From Metallosphaera sedula DSM 5348 (GTDB lineage Archaea > Thermoproteota > Thermoprotei_A > Sulfolobales > Sulfolobaceae): a DNA stretch of 64,000 nucleotides. The stretch lies in assembly GCF_000016605.1 (NCBI RefSeq), contig NC_009440.1:1054001-1118000 (forward strand). Direction: 5' to 3'. The notes beneath the pieces were generated by a model. That model ran no database searches, was not told where the DNA came from, and saw nothing but the letters and a program-made list of their open reading frames with translations. The position numbers were made by a program, and so were the translations under genes. Positions 40,035-49,838 of the stretch are shown piece after piece; positions within the stretch are counted from its first letter, which is position 1; each line of letters begins with the position of its first letter.

Positions 40035-40393
40035 TGATCTATCGAGTTGTTCCCAAGGTCAGGGAGAGAACGTGGGTAGTTAGATACTATGAGCATCGCT
40101 GGGAACTCAATCCTGCCGAGATTCAGGAAATGAGGGATTGGTGGTCCGATACAGGGACTCTCAATCTAACGTGGTACGAAACGTCACCTCGCGGAAGTTA
40201 CGCCTCTGCAAGGGGGAGAGGTGAGGAAGGAGAGTCCTGGGGCCCTGAATCTAGGAACAGTAACCTGGAGAGTCTATGCGGAGATGAGACTAGGGAGGCC
40301 TCCGCACTCATGACACTCACTCCTCTAACCCTCTCCAGTCTCGTGACAACCCACGTCCTCGACACCGCAGAACTGAAGTGGAACACGGGGTGA
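40034..40393 (+). CDS. Unrecognised small protein encoded between cas1 and cas2
   Basis: 119 residues from the ATG at 40034, which overlaps the cas1 stop by one base; a TTG one codon upstream is also possible. The N-terminal half is protein-like and rich in Arg, Trp and Tyr: IYRVVPKVRERTWVVRYYEH, then WELNPAEIQEMRDWWSDTG and LNLTWYETSPRGSYAS. The second half is low in complexity (GRGEEGESWGPESRNSNLES) and may not be structured. I do not recognise a family. It fits exactly between cas1 and cas2, with four bases to the cas2 ATG and an SD-like GGGGTGA at its own stop. It therefore appears to be a cotranslated member of the adaptation operon. Confidence 0.6.
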   Translation: MIYRVVPKVRERTWVVRYYEHRWELNPAEIQEMRDWWSDTGTLNLTWYETSPRGSYASARGRGEEGESWGPESRNSNLESLCGDETREASALMTLTPLTLSSLVTTHVLDTAELKWNTG

Positions 40394-40397
40394 AAGC

Positions 40398-40658
40398 ATG
40401 AGAGTCCTAGTCGTCTACGACGTCTCTGACAACGGGAAGAGGACAAGACTGGCCAACGAACTCAAGAGATATGGCCTGAGCAGGATACAGAGGAGTGCCT
40501 TTCAGGGCAACCTCGACTCCCAGAGGATGAAGAACATGGTAAGGTCAATTGCCCACCTGATTGATCCGAGCACCGACATAATCCACGTGATCCCCATGGG
40601 ACTAAGGGATTGGGAGGAGAGGATAGTCATAGGGAAGGAAGGGGGTGAGATCGCTTGA
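40398..40658 (+). CDS. cas2: Cas2
   Basis: 86 residues. The N-terminal VLVVYDVSDNGKRTRLANEL carries the conserved strand-1 aspartate D8, and the ferredoxin-like fold continues with GLSRIQRSAFQG and DIIHVIPM. Cas2 forms the dimer at the centre of the Cas1-Cas2 integrase. It is preceded by an SD-like GGGGTGA, and its TGA overlaps the TTG start of cas4 by four bases. Confidence 0.95.
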   Translation: MRVLVVYDVSDNGKRTRLANELKRYGLSRIQRSAFQGNLDSQRMKNMVRSIAHLIDPSTDIIHVIPMGLRDWEERIVIGKEGGEIA

Positions 40659-41170
40659 ACGTTACAGACGTGAAGGACTACGTTCTTTGCCCCGCAATTC
40701 CGTGGATTAGGAGGAAACTTGGGTGGAGAGAACCTGACACCGAGGGCATGAAACTAGCTAGGTCATTCAAGGTAAACGTCGAGAGATGGATCAAGGATCC
40801 TGTGTGGGAGGTCTGGTTAAGGGATAGGGACACCCATCTCTCTGGAGTGGTCGACGTGCTGGGGTCAGGCGCAGTAGGGGAGATAAAGGCCTACTTCAGG
40901 AGGACGGCATATCACTTCAGGATTCAACTACTGGCGTACTCCTACCTCGCGGACAGAAACGGGTTTAGGGTGAGGAACGCCCTCCTGTTCATGGGAGACT
41001 CGGTTAGATATAATCTCGAGGTTAGGAGGGAGCACCTGGACCACGTGGAGAAGGTGGTCAAGAGGGTAGCGGACGTCTTGGAGGACGACTCGCCACCTAC
41101 GGTTAATCCTGGGGAGATGCTGTGTAAGGCCTGTCAATACAGGAGAGTCTGCCCCGTCTCGGTAGTGTAG
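40655..41170 (+). CDS. cas4: Cas4 exonuclease
   Basis: 171 residues from a TTG start that overlaps the cas2 stop (TTGA). The iron-sulfur cysteines are C12 (YVLCPAIPW) and the C-terminal CKACQYRRVC. The RecB nuclease core shows GVVDVLGSGAVGEIKAY (D, ExK) and HFRIQLLAYSYL (motif III Q and Y). Cas4 trims and orients pre-spacers and helps choose PAM-adjacent sequences. Confidence 0.93.
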   Translation: MNVTDVKDYVLCPAIPWIRRKLGWREPDTEGMKLARSFKVNVERWIKDPVWEVWLRDRDTHLSGVVDVLGSGAVGEIKAYFRRTAYHFRIQLLAYSYLADRNGFRVRNALLFMGDSVRYNLEVRREHLDHVEKVVKRVADVLEDDSPPTVNPGEMLCKACQYRRVCPVSVV

Positions 41171-41650
41171 TCAAGGAATCGTGAGAAGCCTGAGCTCACG
41201 GTTGCGTGTCTCCCCTCTCTCTCTCGGTAGTGGGAGTCCTAACCAAGTAAGGGTCTCTGGTATCTTGTTAATGCTCTCGAGTCCCTCCATTGGAATCCTG
41301 AAGCCTAAAGAATGGTCAACACCCCTGATATGGTCCGAGCAAGTCCATTTACTGGAAACCTGAACACCGAGTGATGGTATCAGCGCCCCGCTCAAGTAGG
41401 GAAGAAAGTCTAGGCTTCACATGTGCTCCTTAGATTGCCCTCCTCACGAGAATGAGTCGATTCTCACAACTATGGGTTGATGGGTCACAAACCTCTGAAA
41501 ATCTCTTGAGTTGGTAATATTCAAGAGCCAAGAAAAGTCAAGCGTGAAAACAAGTTGTTTCAAGCTCTTCTGCATAACTCGACCAACTGCTTAACGGCCA
41601 GTTTCACTGTCCTCTATCACCGGTGGTTATGTAGCCTGTCAACATATCAC
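41171..41650. other. Intergenic stretch between cas4 and csa3
   Basis: No gene is supported. Short ORFs in both directions have no recognisable similarity. The promoter of the downstream csa3 lies at its right end. Confidence 0.5.
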
Positions 41651-41651
41651 C

Positions 41652-41664
41652 AGGAGATTTAAAC
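41652..41664 (+). promoter_or_regulatory. TATA box of the second csa3 gene
   Basis: GGAGATTTAAACT lies about 25 bases before the ATG at 41685, a typical leaderless archaeal promoter. Confidence 0.55.
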
Positions 41665-41684
41665 TTTCATTATAAATTATCCAT

Positions 41685-42335
41685 ATGAGATCTTACTTCG
41701 TCACGCTTGGTTTCAATGAGACTTTTCTGTTAAGACTGCTTTCTGAAACTTCAGCCAGAAAGGATGACTCCCTCACGATCATCGTTCCTTCACCTATCTC
41801 CTCTGGGACAGAGGCAGCCCTAGACAACTTGAAAGTTCAAGCTGAGAGGCTCTACGGGTTAACCCCGCGCGTGGTTGAGATAAGCCTAGAGGGTTCCTTC
41901 GTGGAGCTCCTAGGCAGGGTACTCGATCAGGTTCTTGTTCTGGCCCAACCCATAATCACGGATCTCACCCTGGGGATGAGGATGTTAGACTCGCTCATCT
42001 TGACTGCGCTCATTGTGACGGGGAAGGAGTTTCAGGCCTATGTGAGGGATGAGAGCGGAGGGGGCAAGGTCATAAGCTTTGGTAAAAGCGAGATCAACGC
42101 GTTGATGAGACAGTACTCGGTCGAGGAAATGAGGCTTTTGGACGCCTTGAGGAGGACTGGGGACATTAGGGAACTTGCGAGCACCCTTGGGAAGTCCGAG
42201 AAGACGTTGCAGAACAAGGTGTCAGAGCTGAAGAGGTTCGGGATCGTGACGATGGTAGGAAGGGATAGGAAAGTGAGGTTGACCCCGCTTGGGGAGTGCG
42301 TAATGAAACTGGTGGAGGGAAGGACTAGATCTTAG
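41685..42335 (+). CDS. csa3: Csa3-type CARF-HTH regulator next to the adaptation operon
   Basis: 216 residues. The N-terminal CARF domain begins MRSYFVTLGFNETFLLRLL, with the conserved ITDLTLGMRMLDSLILTALI ligand-binding stretch. The C-terminal winged helix is LASTLGKSEKTLQNKVSELK. In Sulfolobus, Csa3a beside the adaptation genes activates cas1, cas2, cas4 and csa1 and responds to cyclic tetra-adenylate; the position here suits that role. Unlike the common divergent layout, it is read in the same direction as the cas operon, 514 bases downstream of cas4. Confidence 0.88.
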   Translation: MRSYFVTLGFNETFLLRLLSETSARKDDSLTIIVPSPISSGTEAALDNLKVQAERLYGLTPRVVEISLEGSFVELLGRVLDQVLVLAQPIITDLTLGMRMLDSLILTALIVTGKEFQAYVRDESGGGKVISFGKSEINALMRQYSVEEMRLLDALRRTGDIRELASTLGKSEKTLQNKVSELKRFGIVTMVGRDRKVRLTPLGECVMKLVEGRTRS

Positions 42336-43060
42336 TTTAGCTCGTGGGGTTACGTCTTGATGTTAGGGGTTCATTTTCGTGTTTAAGGAGAAAGCCTCTT
42401 TTCATCTCCTTGACGGTCCACGTTGGTCAGGACTTGTATCTCCTCTAGTCCAGGGCTATTCTGGTCATACGTTTGAACGCTGGCTTGAAAGGTTAAGAGA
42501 GAATGGGGGAGAAGGATTACTACGGCTAGTGCGTGGAAGACTTGAAAGGTTAAAAACAGGTCATAAATGGTCCTCAACCAGGGTGCCTGAGAGATGAAGT
42601 TAAGTCGCTTATCAACATTTATTTGCTTGACTCGGTTAAATACACAAGAATCTTTACGTTTTAAAAGACTACTACCAACTTAAACTATGAATATTGTTTT
42701 TGGTAAGGCATTAGACGGTAGCCATGGGATAGGGCGTATTTCCGTCTCGAGATTGTTTACCATGATGCTCAGTATATAATCAATACTGACCTTTATAGAC
42801 CGTTTGATGTCATTTCACAATGTTTGGACTGATGAAAGGGTGATATCACCTCCGCACGAAGGGCATGAGTGGTCCCTAGTCCTTAGTACCAGATTCCTCT
42901 AAAACTAGTTTAAGTCAGGACATAAACCTCCGTGACTCCTTATGGTAGACCCACATTCGTTAGCTTATCCTCACCCTTTGCATCTTGCGCCCATCTCGCG
43001 TCTGAAAATAAGTCTTATATGATCGACCTTAGTATCCTGTGAACCTGGCATGAGCAGATC
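42336..43060. other. Intergenic stretch between csa3 and the array B leader
   Basis: No gene is supported. A 72-codon plus-strand frame (42379-42597) has no family resemblance. The 13-base word CTTGAAAGGTTAA occurs twice, at about 42485 and 42540. Confidence 0.5.
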
Positions 43061-43065
43061 CATGT

Positions 43066-43312
43066 ATTAATTGTGTCATTAAAAATTTATCTGAAAGTCT
43101 CTTCCCGGGAGCCGTCATGAAATGACGCTGACGTTAAGATGATATTGGCAACGATGTGGATCATTGTTCATTATCTAGATCAAGAATACGTTAAGTTCCC
43201 AGTTGTTGAAGGGATTTCATGACTTGGGATAAAAATTGATGATCGTAAGAAGAGAAAAGTATATAAGTTGGGGAGAAAATGGTAGATGTGTTGAAGAACA
43301 CAAAAAGTTTCA
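43066..43312 (+). promoter_or_regulatory. Leader and promoter of array B
   Basis: About 200 bases (43066-43267) are nearly identical to the leader of array C. They include GATGATATTGGCAACGATG, AAGAATACGTTAAGTTCCC and GGGATAAAAATTGATGATCG. The TATA box AAAGTATATAAG is at 43257-43268, and the first repeat starts about 45 bases later. The two leaders diverge sharply right after the TATA box. Confidence 0.85.
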
Positions 43313-46300
43313 CTTAATCTCCTATAGAGTTGAAAGAAGGCGAAATGCAGAAGATGTAGTAGCAAAGACAGCTGTGACTTAATCTCCTATAGAGTTGAAA
43401 GCAACTCTCATGATTATAATCCCTCCATTTTAAAATGTATTCTTAATCTCCTATAGAGTTGAAAGAAGTTTACTTCAGTTAATGAGCAAGTCAGCGCAGT
43501 GCTAACTTAATCTCCTATAGAGTTGAAAGTTATATTTACGGGTAAGACGGCGTTAACGAAGCGTTAGGCTTAATCTCCTATAGAGTTGAAAGAGTTTAAA
43601 CGTTACAACTCTCGTTTCCAAACACCTCGTTTGTCTTAATCTCCTATAGAGTTGAAAGAAAACGAGACCTTTGGCTAAATAAACCGCACCATAGATATCT
43701 TAATCTCCTATAGAGTTGAAAGCTATGAAATTGTCGCATTCGTATGCAAAATATTTCTGGATCTCTTAATCTCCTATAGAGTTGAAAGTACATATCCTTC
43801 AATTGTGATCTAGCGTATGCTGGTAGTCTTAATCTCCTATAGAGTTGAAAGATTTGGATTTTGATAATTTTCTTTTCTTTGTCATAATAATCTTAATCTC
43901 CTATAGAGTTGAAAGTATAGTTAAGTCATTTTTTCTTCTTGTGGTGGTATTACCTATCTTAATCTCCTATAGAGTTGAAAGTACCAATTTCTGCTAATAA
44001 CGTGAACGTACTCTCGCTGAGCTTAATCTCCTATAGAGTTGAAAGTAACTTATCCCCTACATGATTGCGAAAAAACAACAATCTTAATCTCCTATAGAGT
44101 TGAAAGTGTTTTTAAGGACCTGGAGGCAGTCCGCCATTTACCCCACCTTAATCTCCTATAGAGTTGAAAGTGAGAACAGCTGTCTTCACTGCTGACCATC
44201 GAGCGACCTCTTAATCTCCTATAGAGTTGAAAGTTTTCTTTCTCATACATTACTCTTATTAGTTTACTAACAACTTAATCTCCTATAGAGTTGAAAGCTT
44301 CTTGTTCTTCTCTCTGCTTTACGCCTTCTTGTTCTTCCCTTAATCTCCTATAGAGTTGAAAGTCTGTACGTGGGTCAATAAATGTCACAATCGCGTACTT
44401 CTTCTTAATCTCCTATAGAGTTGAAAGATAATAATCAACGAGGCAAACTCCATGTTCTACAAACCACTTAATCTCCTATAGAGTTGAAAGACTAGGCAAA
44501 CGATACTGAGACACAGCGGGACTGCAGCTTAATCTCCTATAGAGTTGAAAGTTGGAAACACTCCGTATCAATCCTTTAGACTGCAACTCCTCACTTAATC
44601 TCCTATAGAGTTGAAAGAACATTAGTGTAAAGCCTGCAGCGTTTGCTGGAAGCACGGCTTAATCTCCTATAGAGTTGAAAGTCTCGTCCTTAAATTTCAA
44701 AACTTCCATGTAGCTCGCCCCCTCTCTTAATCTCCTATAGAGTTGAAAGCTTATGTACACACCACCTGAGCTAAGGAGTGTCTTAATCTCTTAATCTCCT
44801 ATAGAGTTGAAAGAAATGGGACGATGAGGGTGTTCAACAGATACAACACCACAGCTTAATCTCCTATAGAGTTGAAAGATTATATATAATATATGAATAA
44901 TAGCCCCCGTGCTTCGCGCCTTCTTAATCTCCTATAGAGTTGAAAGTCTTTTGCACTATCCATTCCGACCACATCTCTCGGCTTCGATACCTTAATCTCC
45001 TATAGAGTTGAAAGTTGACGACGTGCTTACTCTTCTTTCCAGTTCTTGTTACTTCTTAATCTCCTATAGAGTTGAAAGTTATCGATAAAATCGTAAACGA
45101 TTTGTTGCCTTATTACGTGAACTTAATCTCCTATAGAGTTGAAAGACACCTCTACTAACTTTACCAAAGCCTATCATAGTCCCAACGCTTAATCTCCTAT
45201 AGAGTTGAAAGCCTTTATTCTTGCTATTAGATCGAATAAATCGCTCGCGCTTAATCTCCTATAGAGTTGAAAGTAAGTGGACACTATTGATCACCTCAGG
45301 GCTAGATATATGCCTCTTAATCTCCTATAGAGTTGAAAGTCATTGAAATACTCAGCAACTGTATCCCTTAACTCTTCCTTATTACTTAATCTCCTATAGA
45401 GTTGAAAGAGTATACCTGGGAGTGCTGATGTAGATGCGTCACCGACCACGTTCTTAATCTCCTATAGAGTTGAAAGACTACGGGTCTCAAGGTAGTCGGT
45501 GTTCTTCTAGTAGCTGCTTAATCTCCTATAGAGTTGAAAGATCGTACTTTGCGCTGTACCTTATGAACAGTGGAATGTCCCCTTAATCTCCTATAGAGTT
45601 GAAAGGTAAAGGGGTTGTGTTTTACGTTTTGAGTGGTGTTTACGACCTTAATCTCCTATAGAGTTGAAAGCTAAACATATATGAGTTCATTTTTTCCGAC
45701 TTTCCTAGACTTAATCTCCTATAGAGTTGAAAGTAAAGTGATAGAATAAAAGCTATTATTCCAACTATTTCTCTTAATCTCCTATGGAGTTGAAAGCCTT
45801 GGCAACTCGGACCCCCTCAAGCGTACGGAAGAGATTCTTAATCTCCTATGGAGTTGAAAGAAACTCTCGATCAAGACATTTATTGTCTCTTCATCTATCT
45901 CTTAATCTCCTATGGAGTTGAAAGTCTAAGGAGGATAAAGAGGAAGATTGGGCATTTTGTTCTGTCTTAATCTCCTATGGAGTTGAAAGTTAGTGTTTAC
46001 GTATGCTCTTTGTTGAGCTAGTTGTTGATCTTAATCTCCTATGGAGTTTTCACGAGGATGATTATAAGCTCAGGGAGAAGATTGTCTTAATCTCCTATGG
46101 AGTTGAAAGACGTAACCTGTAGATGTGTAACCAGGCTCAGACGAGAACTTAATCTCCTATGGAGTTGAAAGGAACATCCGCCTTATCGTTATCTTTCTTC
46201 TTGAACAGGAACCTTAATCTCCTATGGAGTTGAAAGTCAATTTATCATACCTACCTAGTCTTACTAAAGTACAGTCTTAATCTCCTATGGAGTTGAAAGG

Positions 46301-46875
46301 TTGGACTACCTGAAGTAATCGAGCTCAGTGGAGGCACTTAATCTCCTATGGAGTTGAAAGGTTTTCACGTGATACTTTATGATGTCGTTGCATCTATCGA
46401 CTTAATCTCCTATGGAGTTGAAAGAGGACATAAGGCCTTGGCCATGGTCTCAATATCCCATTCTTCTTAATCTCCTATGGAGTTGAAAGGCACTGACGTT
46501 TACTATCTGCAGCCCACTTGGTGACTGCTTAATCTCCTATGGAGTTGAAATACACTGCCTTGATGAGCGGGATGCTTCCAATTCTCCCTCTCTTAATCTC
46601 CTATGGAGTTGAAAGAGGATTCTTCTAAATGCTGTGACAAATGTTAGAATTAGATACTTAATCTCCTATGGAGTTGAAAGCAACGAAGAAAGAGTCGAGA
46701 AACTAAGCAGAGTCGAGCACTCTTAATCTCCTATGGAGTTGAAAGTATTCGTCGTACGATTCCACTTCAACAGAGTTCACAATAACTTAATCTCCTATGG
46801 AGTTGAAAGAGTTGCTCTAGCAGGAGAAGATCCTGCTCTTCGATTTTGAATGTTAATCTCCTATGGAGTTGAAAG
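43313..46875 (+). CRISPR. CRISPR array B, about 56 repeats
   Basis: By hand count there are 56 repeats of 24 bases, starting CTTAATCTCC and ending GAGTTGAAAG, with spacers of about 37-45 bases. Transcription is rightwards from the leader. Copies 1-38 read CCTATAGAG; copies 39-56, at the old end, read CCTATGGAG. The last copy (46852) starts with G instead of C, making it identical to the old repeats of array A. Damaged copies are at 46030 (the last five bases GAAAG replaced by TTCAC) and 46528 (ends GAAAT). The spacer before the repeat at 44790 naturally ends CTTAATCT, giving the false look of a partial tandem repeat. Confidence 0.98.
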
Positions 46876-47253
46876 ATTACACTAAATACTACGTAATATG
46901 AATAGGTACTGTGAGACGAGAGTGGACTTTTACCTTTGCGGACGGTGTTAAATTTCAGAATCAGTATCCTCTACTACGAAACAAGCCCGAAAAATTACCC
47001 ACCATCTTGAGGCCCCGTTCATTACATTGATTCTTGGATCTCGTGAGATAACAACTCGTTAAGTTTCCTAGGTCACGATTCACTCAAACAAGAAAACACG
47101 TTCATTATTTCCACTTCCGGTATCAAGAGGACATCTTGAAATTGAAGTGACCTAACTCTCCTAAACATGAGGAAAGACCAGGGAACGCAGAGGTTTCCAC
47201 ATCACGGGATCTGGTTATCCTCTCGATATCTTACCCGTCCTCACCCCCTCTCG
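46876..47253. other. Trailer region after array B
   Basis: AT-moderate sequence without a supported gene. The promoter of the downstream cas6 lies at its right end. Confidence 0.5.
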
Positions 47254-47254
47254 C

Positions 47255-47263
47255 CTTAAATAC
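47255..47263 (+). promoter_or_regulatory. TATA box of cas6 copy 2
   Basis: CTTAAATAC lies about 25 bases before the ATG at 47284, so the gene is a free-standing unit with a leaderless transcript. Confidence 0.6.
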
Positions 47264-47283
47264 CTCTGAAAGTACTTTACCCC

Positions 47284-48138
47284 ATGGAAATCGTAAAGGC
47301 CAGCCTTACCTTGATTCCCACAAGGGACGTGATCCTACCGCCGGTGACCTCGAAAGTCCTGAAGTACCTTATCATGTCGGGAGAGCTTTTCCCCTTCTTG
47401 AGGGACCTGGTTAGTTCAAGGGACAAACATAAACCACTCTTTATCTCGAACCTTGGCGTAAACGGGAGGAGGCTAGTCTTGATGAAACCGGTCCACGTGT
47501 CTAGGGGTACCGCCCTGGACGCCTTCATCTCCTATCCTCTAAGGCCTGACGCGATAACCCCAGTTAACGGAGTGTTCAACACGCCGTACGGCGAGTTCCA
47601 GGTCACGCTTAACTCCTTCATGGTCCTGGACGAGTTTCAGCCTCCCCAGGGCAACGTGGTCAGGGTAAACTTCGTATCGCCAGTTCTCCTCTCGTCGATG
47701 ATAGGTCTTCCACCCTCTCTTAACCCTAGGTTCAGAGGGAGGGGTTCCAACTTCACGATTCCGTCTCCTGGCCTAATCATAGCGTCGGCCTATAAGACGC
47801 ATCAGGGGCTCACGCGGAGGTTTGACGACGTGAAGTCCTTTAAACTTGCGGTCCTGGTGAATGCCCTCTCAAAGGTGATAAACTTCAGGATGAGGCCTGT
47901 CACCGTCTCCCTAGGCGAGCGAGGCGACAAGGTGAGGAAGACCAGGGGAGTCAAGGGATGGATTGAGTTTGAGCTACCACCCGAGTTCAGAGGGACCATG
48001 AAGTACCTGATGGTTGGGTCCTATCTAGGAATTGGGAGGAGCAGAGGGATAGGCCTAGGGGAGATCTCTCTTGAGGTGAAGGACCTAGGGGCCTCCTCAA
48101 AAGCTGACCTGAGTGGTGAGCAGGAGCCCAGGTCTTAG
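47284..48138 (+). CDS. cas6: Cas6 CRISPR RNA endonuclease (copy 2)
   Basis: 284 residues. It is clearly homologous to the copy at 19299. Shared segments include DVILPPVTSKVLKYLIMSG, KHKPLFISNLG, TRGVKGWIEFELP and the glycine-rich loop YLGIGRSRGIGLGEI. It stands alone between arrays B and C and is read in the same direction as both. It probably processes the transcripts of these arrays, whose repeats differ by one or two bases from those of array A. The C-terminal tail KADLSGEQEPRS is an extension not seen in copy 1. Confidence 0.9.
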   Translation: MEIVKASLTLIPTRDVILPPVTSKVLKYLIMSGELFPFLRDLVSSRDKHKPLFISNLGVNGRRLVLMKPVHVSRGTALDAFISYPLRPDAITPVNGVFNTPYGEFQVTLNSFMVLDEFQPPQGNVVRVNFVSPVLLSSMIGLPPSLNPRFRGRGSNFTIPSPGLIIASAYKTHQGLTRRFDDVKSFKLAVLVNALSKVINFRMRPVTVSLGERGDKVRKTRGVKGWIEFELPPEFRGTMKYLMVGSYLGIGRSRGIGLGEISLEVKDLGASSKADLSGEQEPRS

Positions 48139-48196
48139 GAGGTGCTTGATGCGTTGAGGCCTCCCGCGACAGAGTTGGGATAAGACCACGTCACCG

Positions 48197-48334
48197 GTGG
48201 ACCTACCTTCGCCACGAGGTATAGCGTGGCTCGCTCACCACCTTTTCATAACGTCATATGAATGTGGGGAGTGTGAGGAGGTCCTGGACAAGGAGACGGC
48301 TTGTAGGAACTGTCTACTGCTCCCCGCACCTTGA
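48197..48334 (+). CDS. Possible 45-residue zinc-ribbon miniprotein or fragment
   Basis: A GTG-initiated frame of 45 codons, 58 bases after cas6 copy 2. The product contains AWLAHHLFITSYECGECEEV and ACRNC, that is two CxxC pairs nine residues apart with a preceding HH. This is a plausible zinc ribbon. It could be a real small gene or the tail of a decayed one. There is no clear promoter or family match. Confidence 0.3.
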   Translation: MDLPSPRGIAWLAHHLFITSYECGECEEVLDKETACRNCLLLPAP

Positions 48335-49838
48335 CGAGACGACTCAGACCTTGGGAGGCGCTTCCCAGAGGGTGTTGTCATTAACTTCACCAGGTGTACT
48401 GCCTCATACAACGTTAGTGGCTTAAGAAATCCAGACTCAGGTTGGCTTGATTATGACACGCTAAGCACAACTTAATGCTAGATAACTGACCTTTACTCGA
48501 GTCCCGGAGTTCACCTAGTAGTGATAGTGACGCTGAGATGAAAATGTTCGCTAGTCCTAAGGCGTCGCGGACTTTAGCCCCACAGGGTAAGATAGGCTAA
48601 GCCTGTTCATGGGTTATTATTTAGACCGTGAAACCTGAATGGTCCTCCCTAAGGTGGAGAAAACGCCTCTCTAGGATCTTCGGCTTTAGAGGGACATAGG
48701 GTCTTCACATCTCCTGCATGACTCTCCTGGCTCTCATCACTTTCAATTATTTACTCACCTTATGCCTAGGTGATGAGGCTCAGACTAGCCTTTAATATCA
48801 CAGGGCATGGGCGTCAAGGTCTTGTAAATCCTGATTGTGGCATGAGATGGACATGCCTTTACTCTAAATACCGTGGGAAAAAGCATCAGAACTGAGAAAG
48901 TAACCTTATTGCTACCTATAGACACAATTGTCACAGAAGAAAACGCTGTAAACTTTTCAGTCCCATTCAACTCATTTTGTTCCTGTAGATACCATCCTAA
49001 TTTAACGTAGAGCTTTACGTTTCGTTCGTAGTAAAACTTGGTATTATCAAGAGAGTATATTTTGATTAGTAGATTTACGTCATAATATAGAAAGAGAAGG
49101 GGAGAAACTCTATCTATATTAACAATTTTTTAATCAATGGTTGAAACCAGAGGTATGCGTAAACCATGATGGTTGCTTTAGGTTAGCTCACCTGACCCTA
49201 AGGCACCTCTTTGCAGGATGGGGTCACACGGCACCGTCGGAAATTGAGCCCCTCCCCCGTTCCTAGTATGCCCTGAAAATAGAAGTTGAGGTCATATGTG
49301 GTCAGATAGGTATAAACACTTGTATAGTGGTGTAACGTTACGGACAAGAGGGGAGAGGACCTGTTTACATGAAGATATTCTACCTGCGATACAGCCATGT
49401 GATCAAGAAGGGTAAGCCTAGGGTGGAGTATCTCTGCAGGAGTTGTGGGAAGTTAGAGGGAACATTGCCACGACTAGGCCTGAGGGAGGGGAGACTAAGA
49501 CTCTAACGGGATGAGCACGATCTCTAGGGTACTTTAAGTCTACCTTGGGATCTTCACGTGGATCAAGAGATGGAAAGAGGTACGAAGCTCCTCGATCTGT
49601 GTAGCGTGAAGGAAGTTACAGGGGATATAGAGAGAACAGGATGTGGACATGAAGAGAACACGGAGGCCTTCTACGTGCAGGTCTTCATTTTCTTGCTCTC
49701 CAGAGGGAACATGTATATTACTTTCTCTCTGTAACGGGGGAGAAGGGAACTTTCGAGAACTTAGATATCTAGCCGAGAAGAGAATGTGGGTAAGTGATGA
49801 CAACTTGTACTCTCCTCACCCGATGCCGTCGTATTCCC
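48335..49838. other. Gene-poor region between cas6 copy 2 and array C
   Basis: About 1.5 kb without a convincing gene. It contains a 45-codon frame at 49369-49506 with one CRSCGK pair, possibly a transposase zinc-ribbon remnant, and an AT-rich stretch around 48960-49140. I see no intact insertion sequence or RNA gene. Confidence 0.45.

Noticed and set aside
42379-42597. 72-codon plus-strand frame after csa3
   Set aside because: No family resemblance, no promoter, and an antisense frame of similar length exists, so coding is not supported.
44782-44790. Apparent partial repeat duplication before an array B repeat
   Set aside because: The overlapping array C spacer at 54007 contains the same CTTAATCT followed by other sequence, so these bases belong to the spacer.
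48785-48970. 61-codon minus-strand frame in AT-rich sequence
   Set aside because: Composition does not stand out from background and no recognisable domain or promoter is present.
49369-49506. 45-codon frame with a CRSCGK pair
   Set aside because: Only one CxxC pair and no neighbouring transposase or inverted repeats. At most a relic, so it is mentioned only in the intergenic note.
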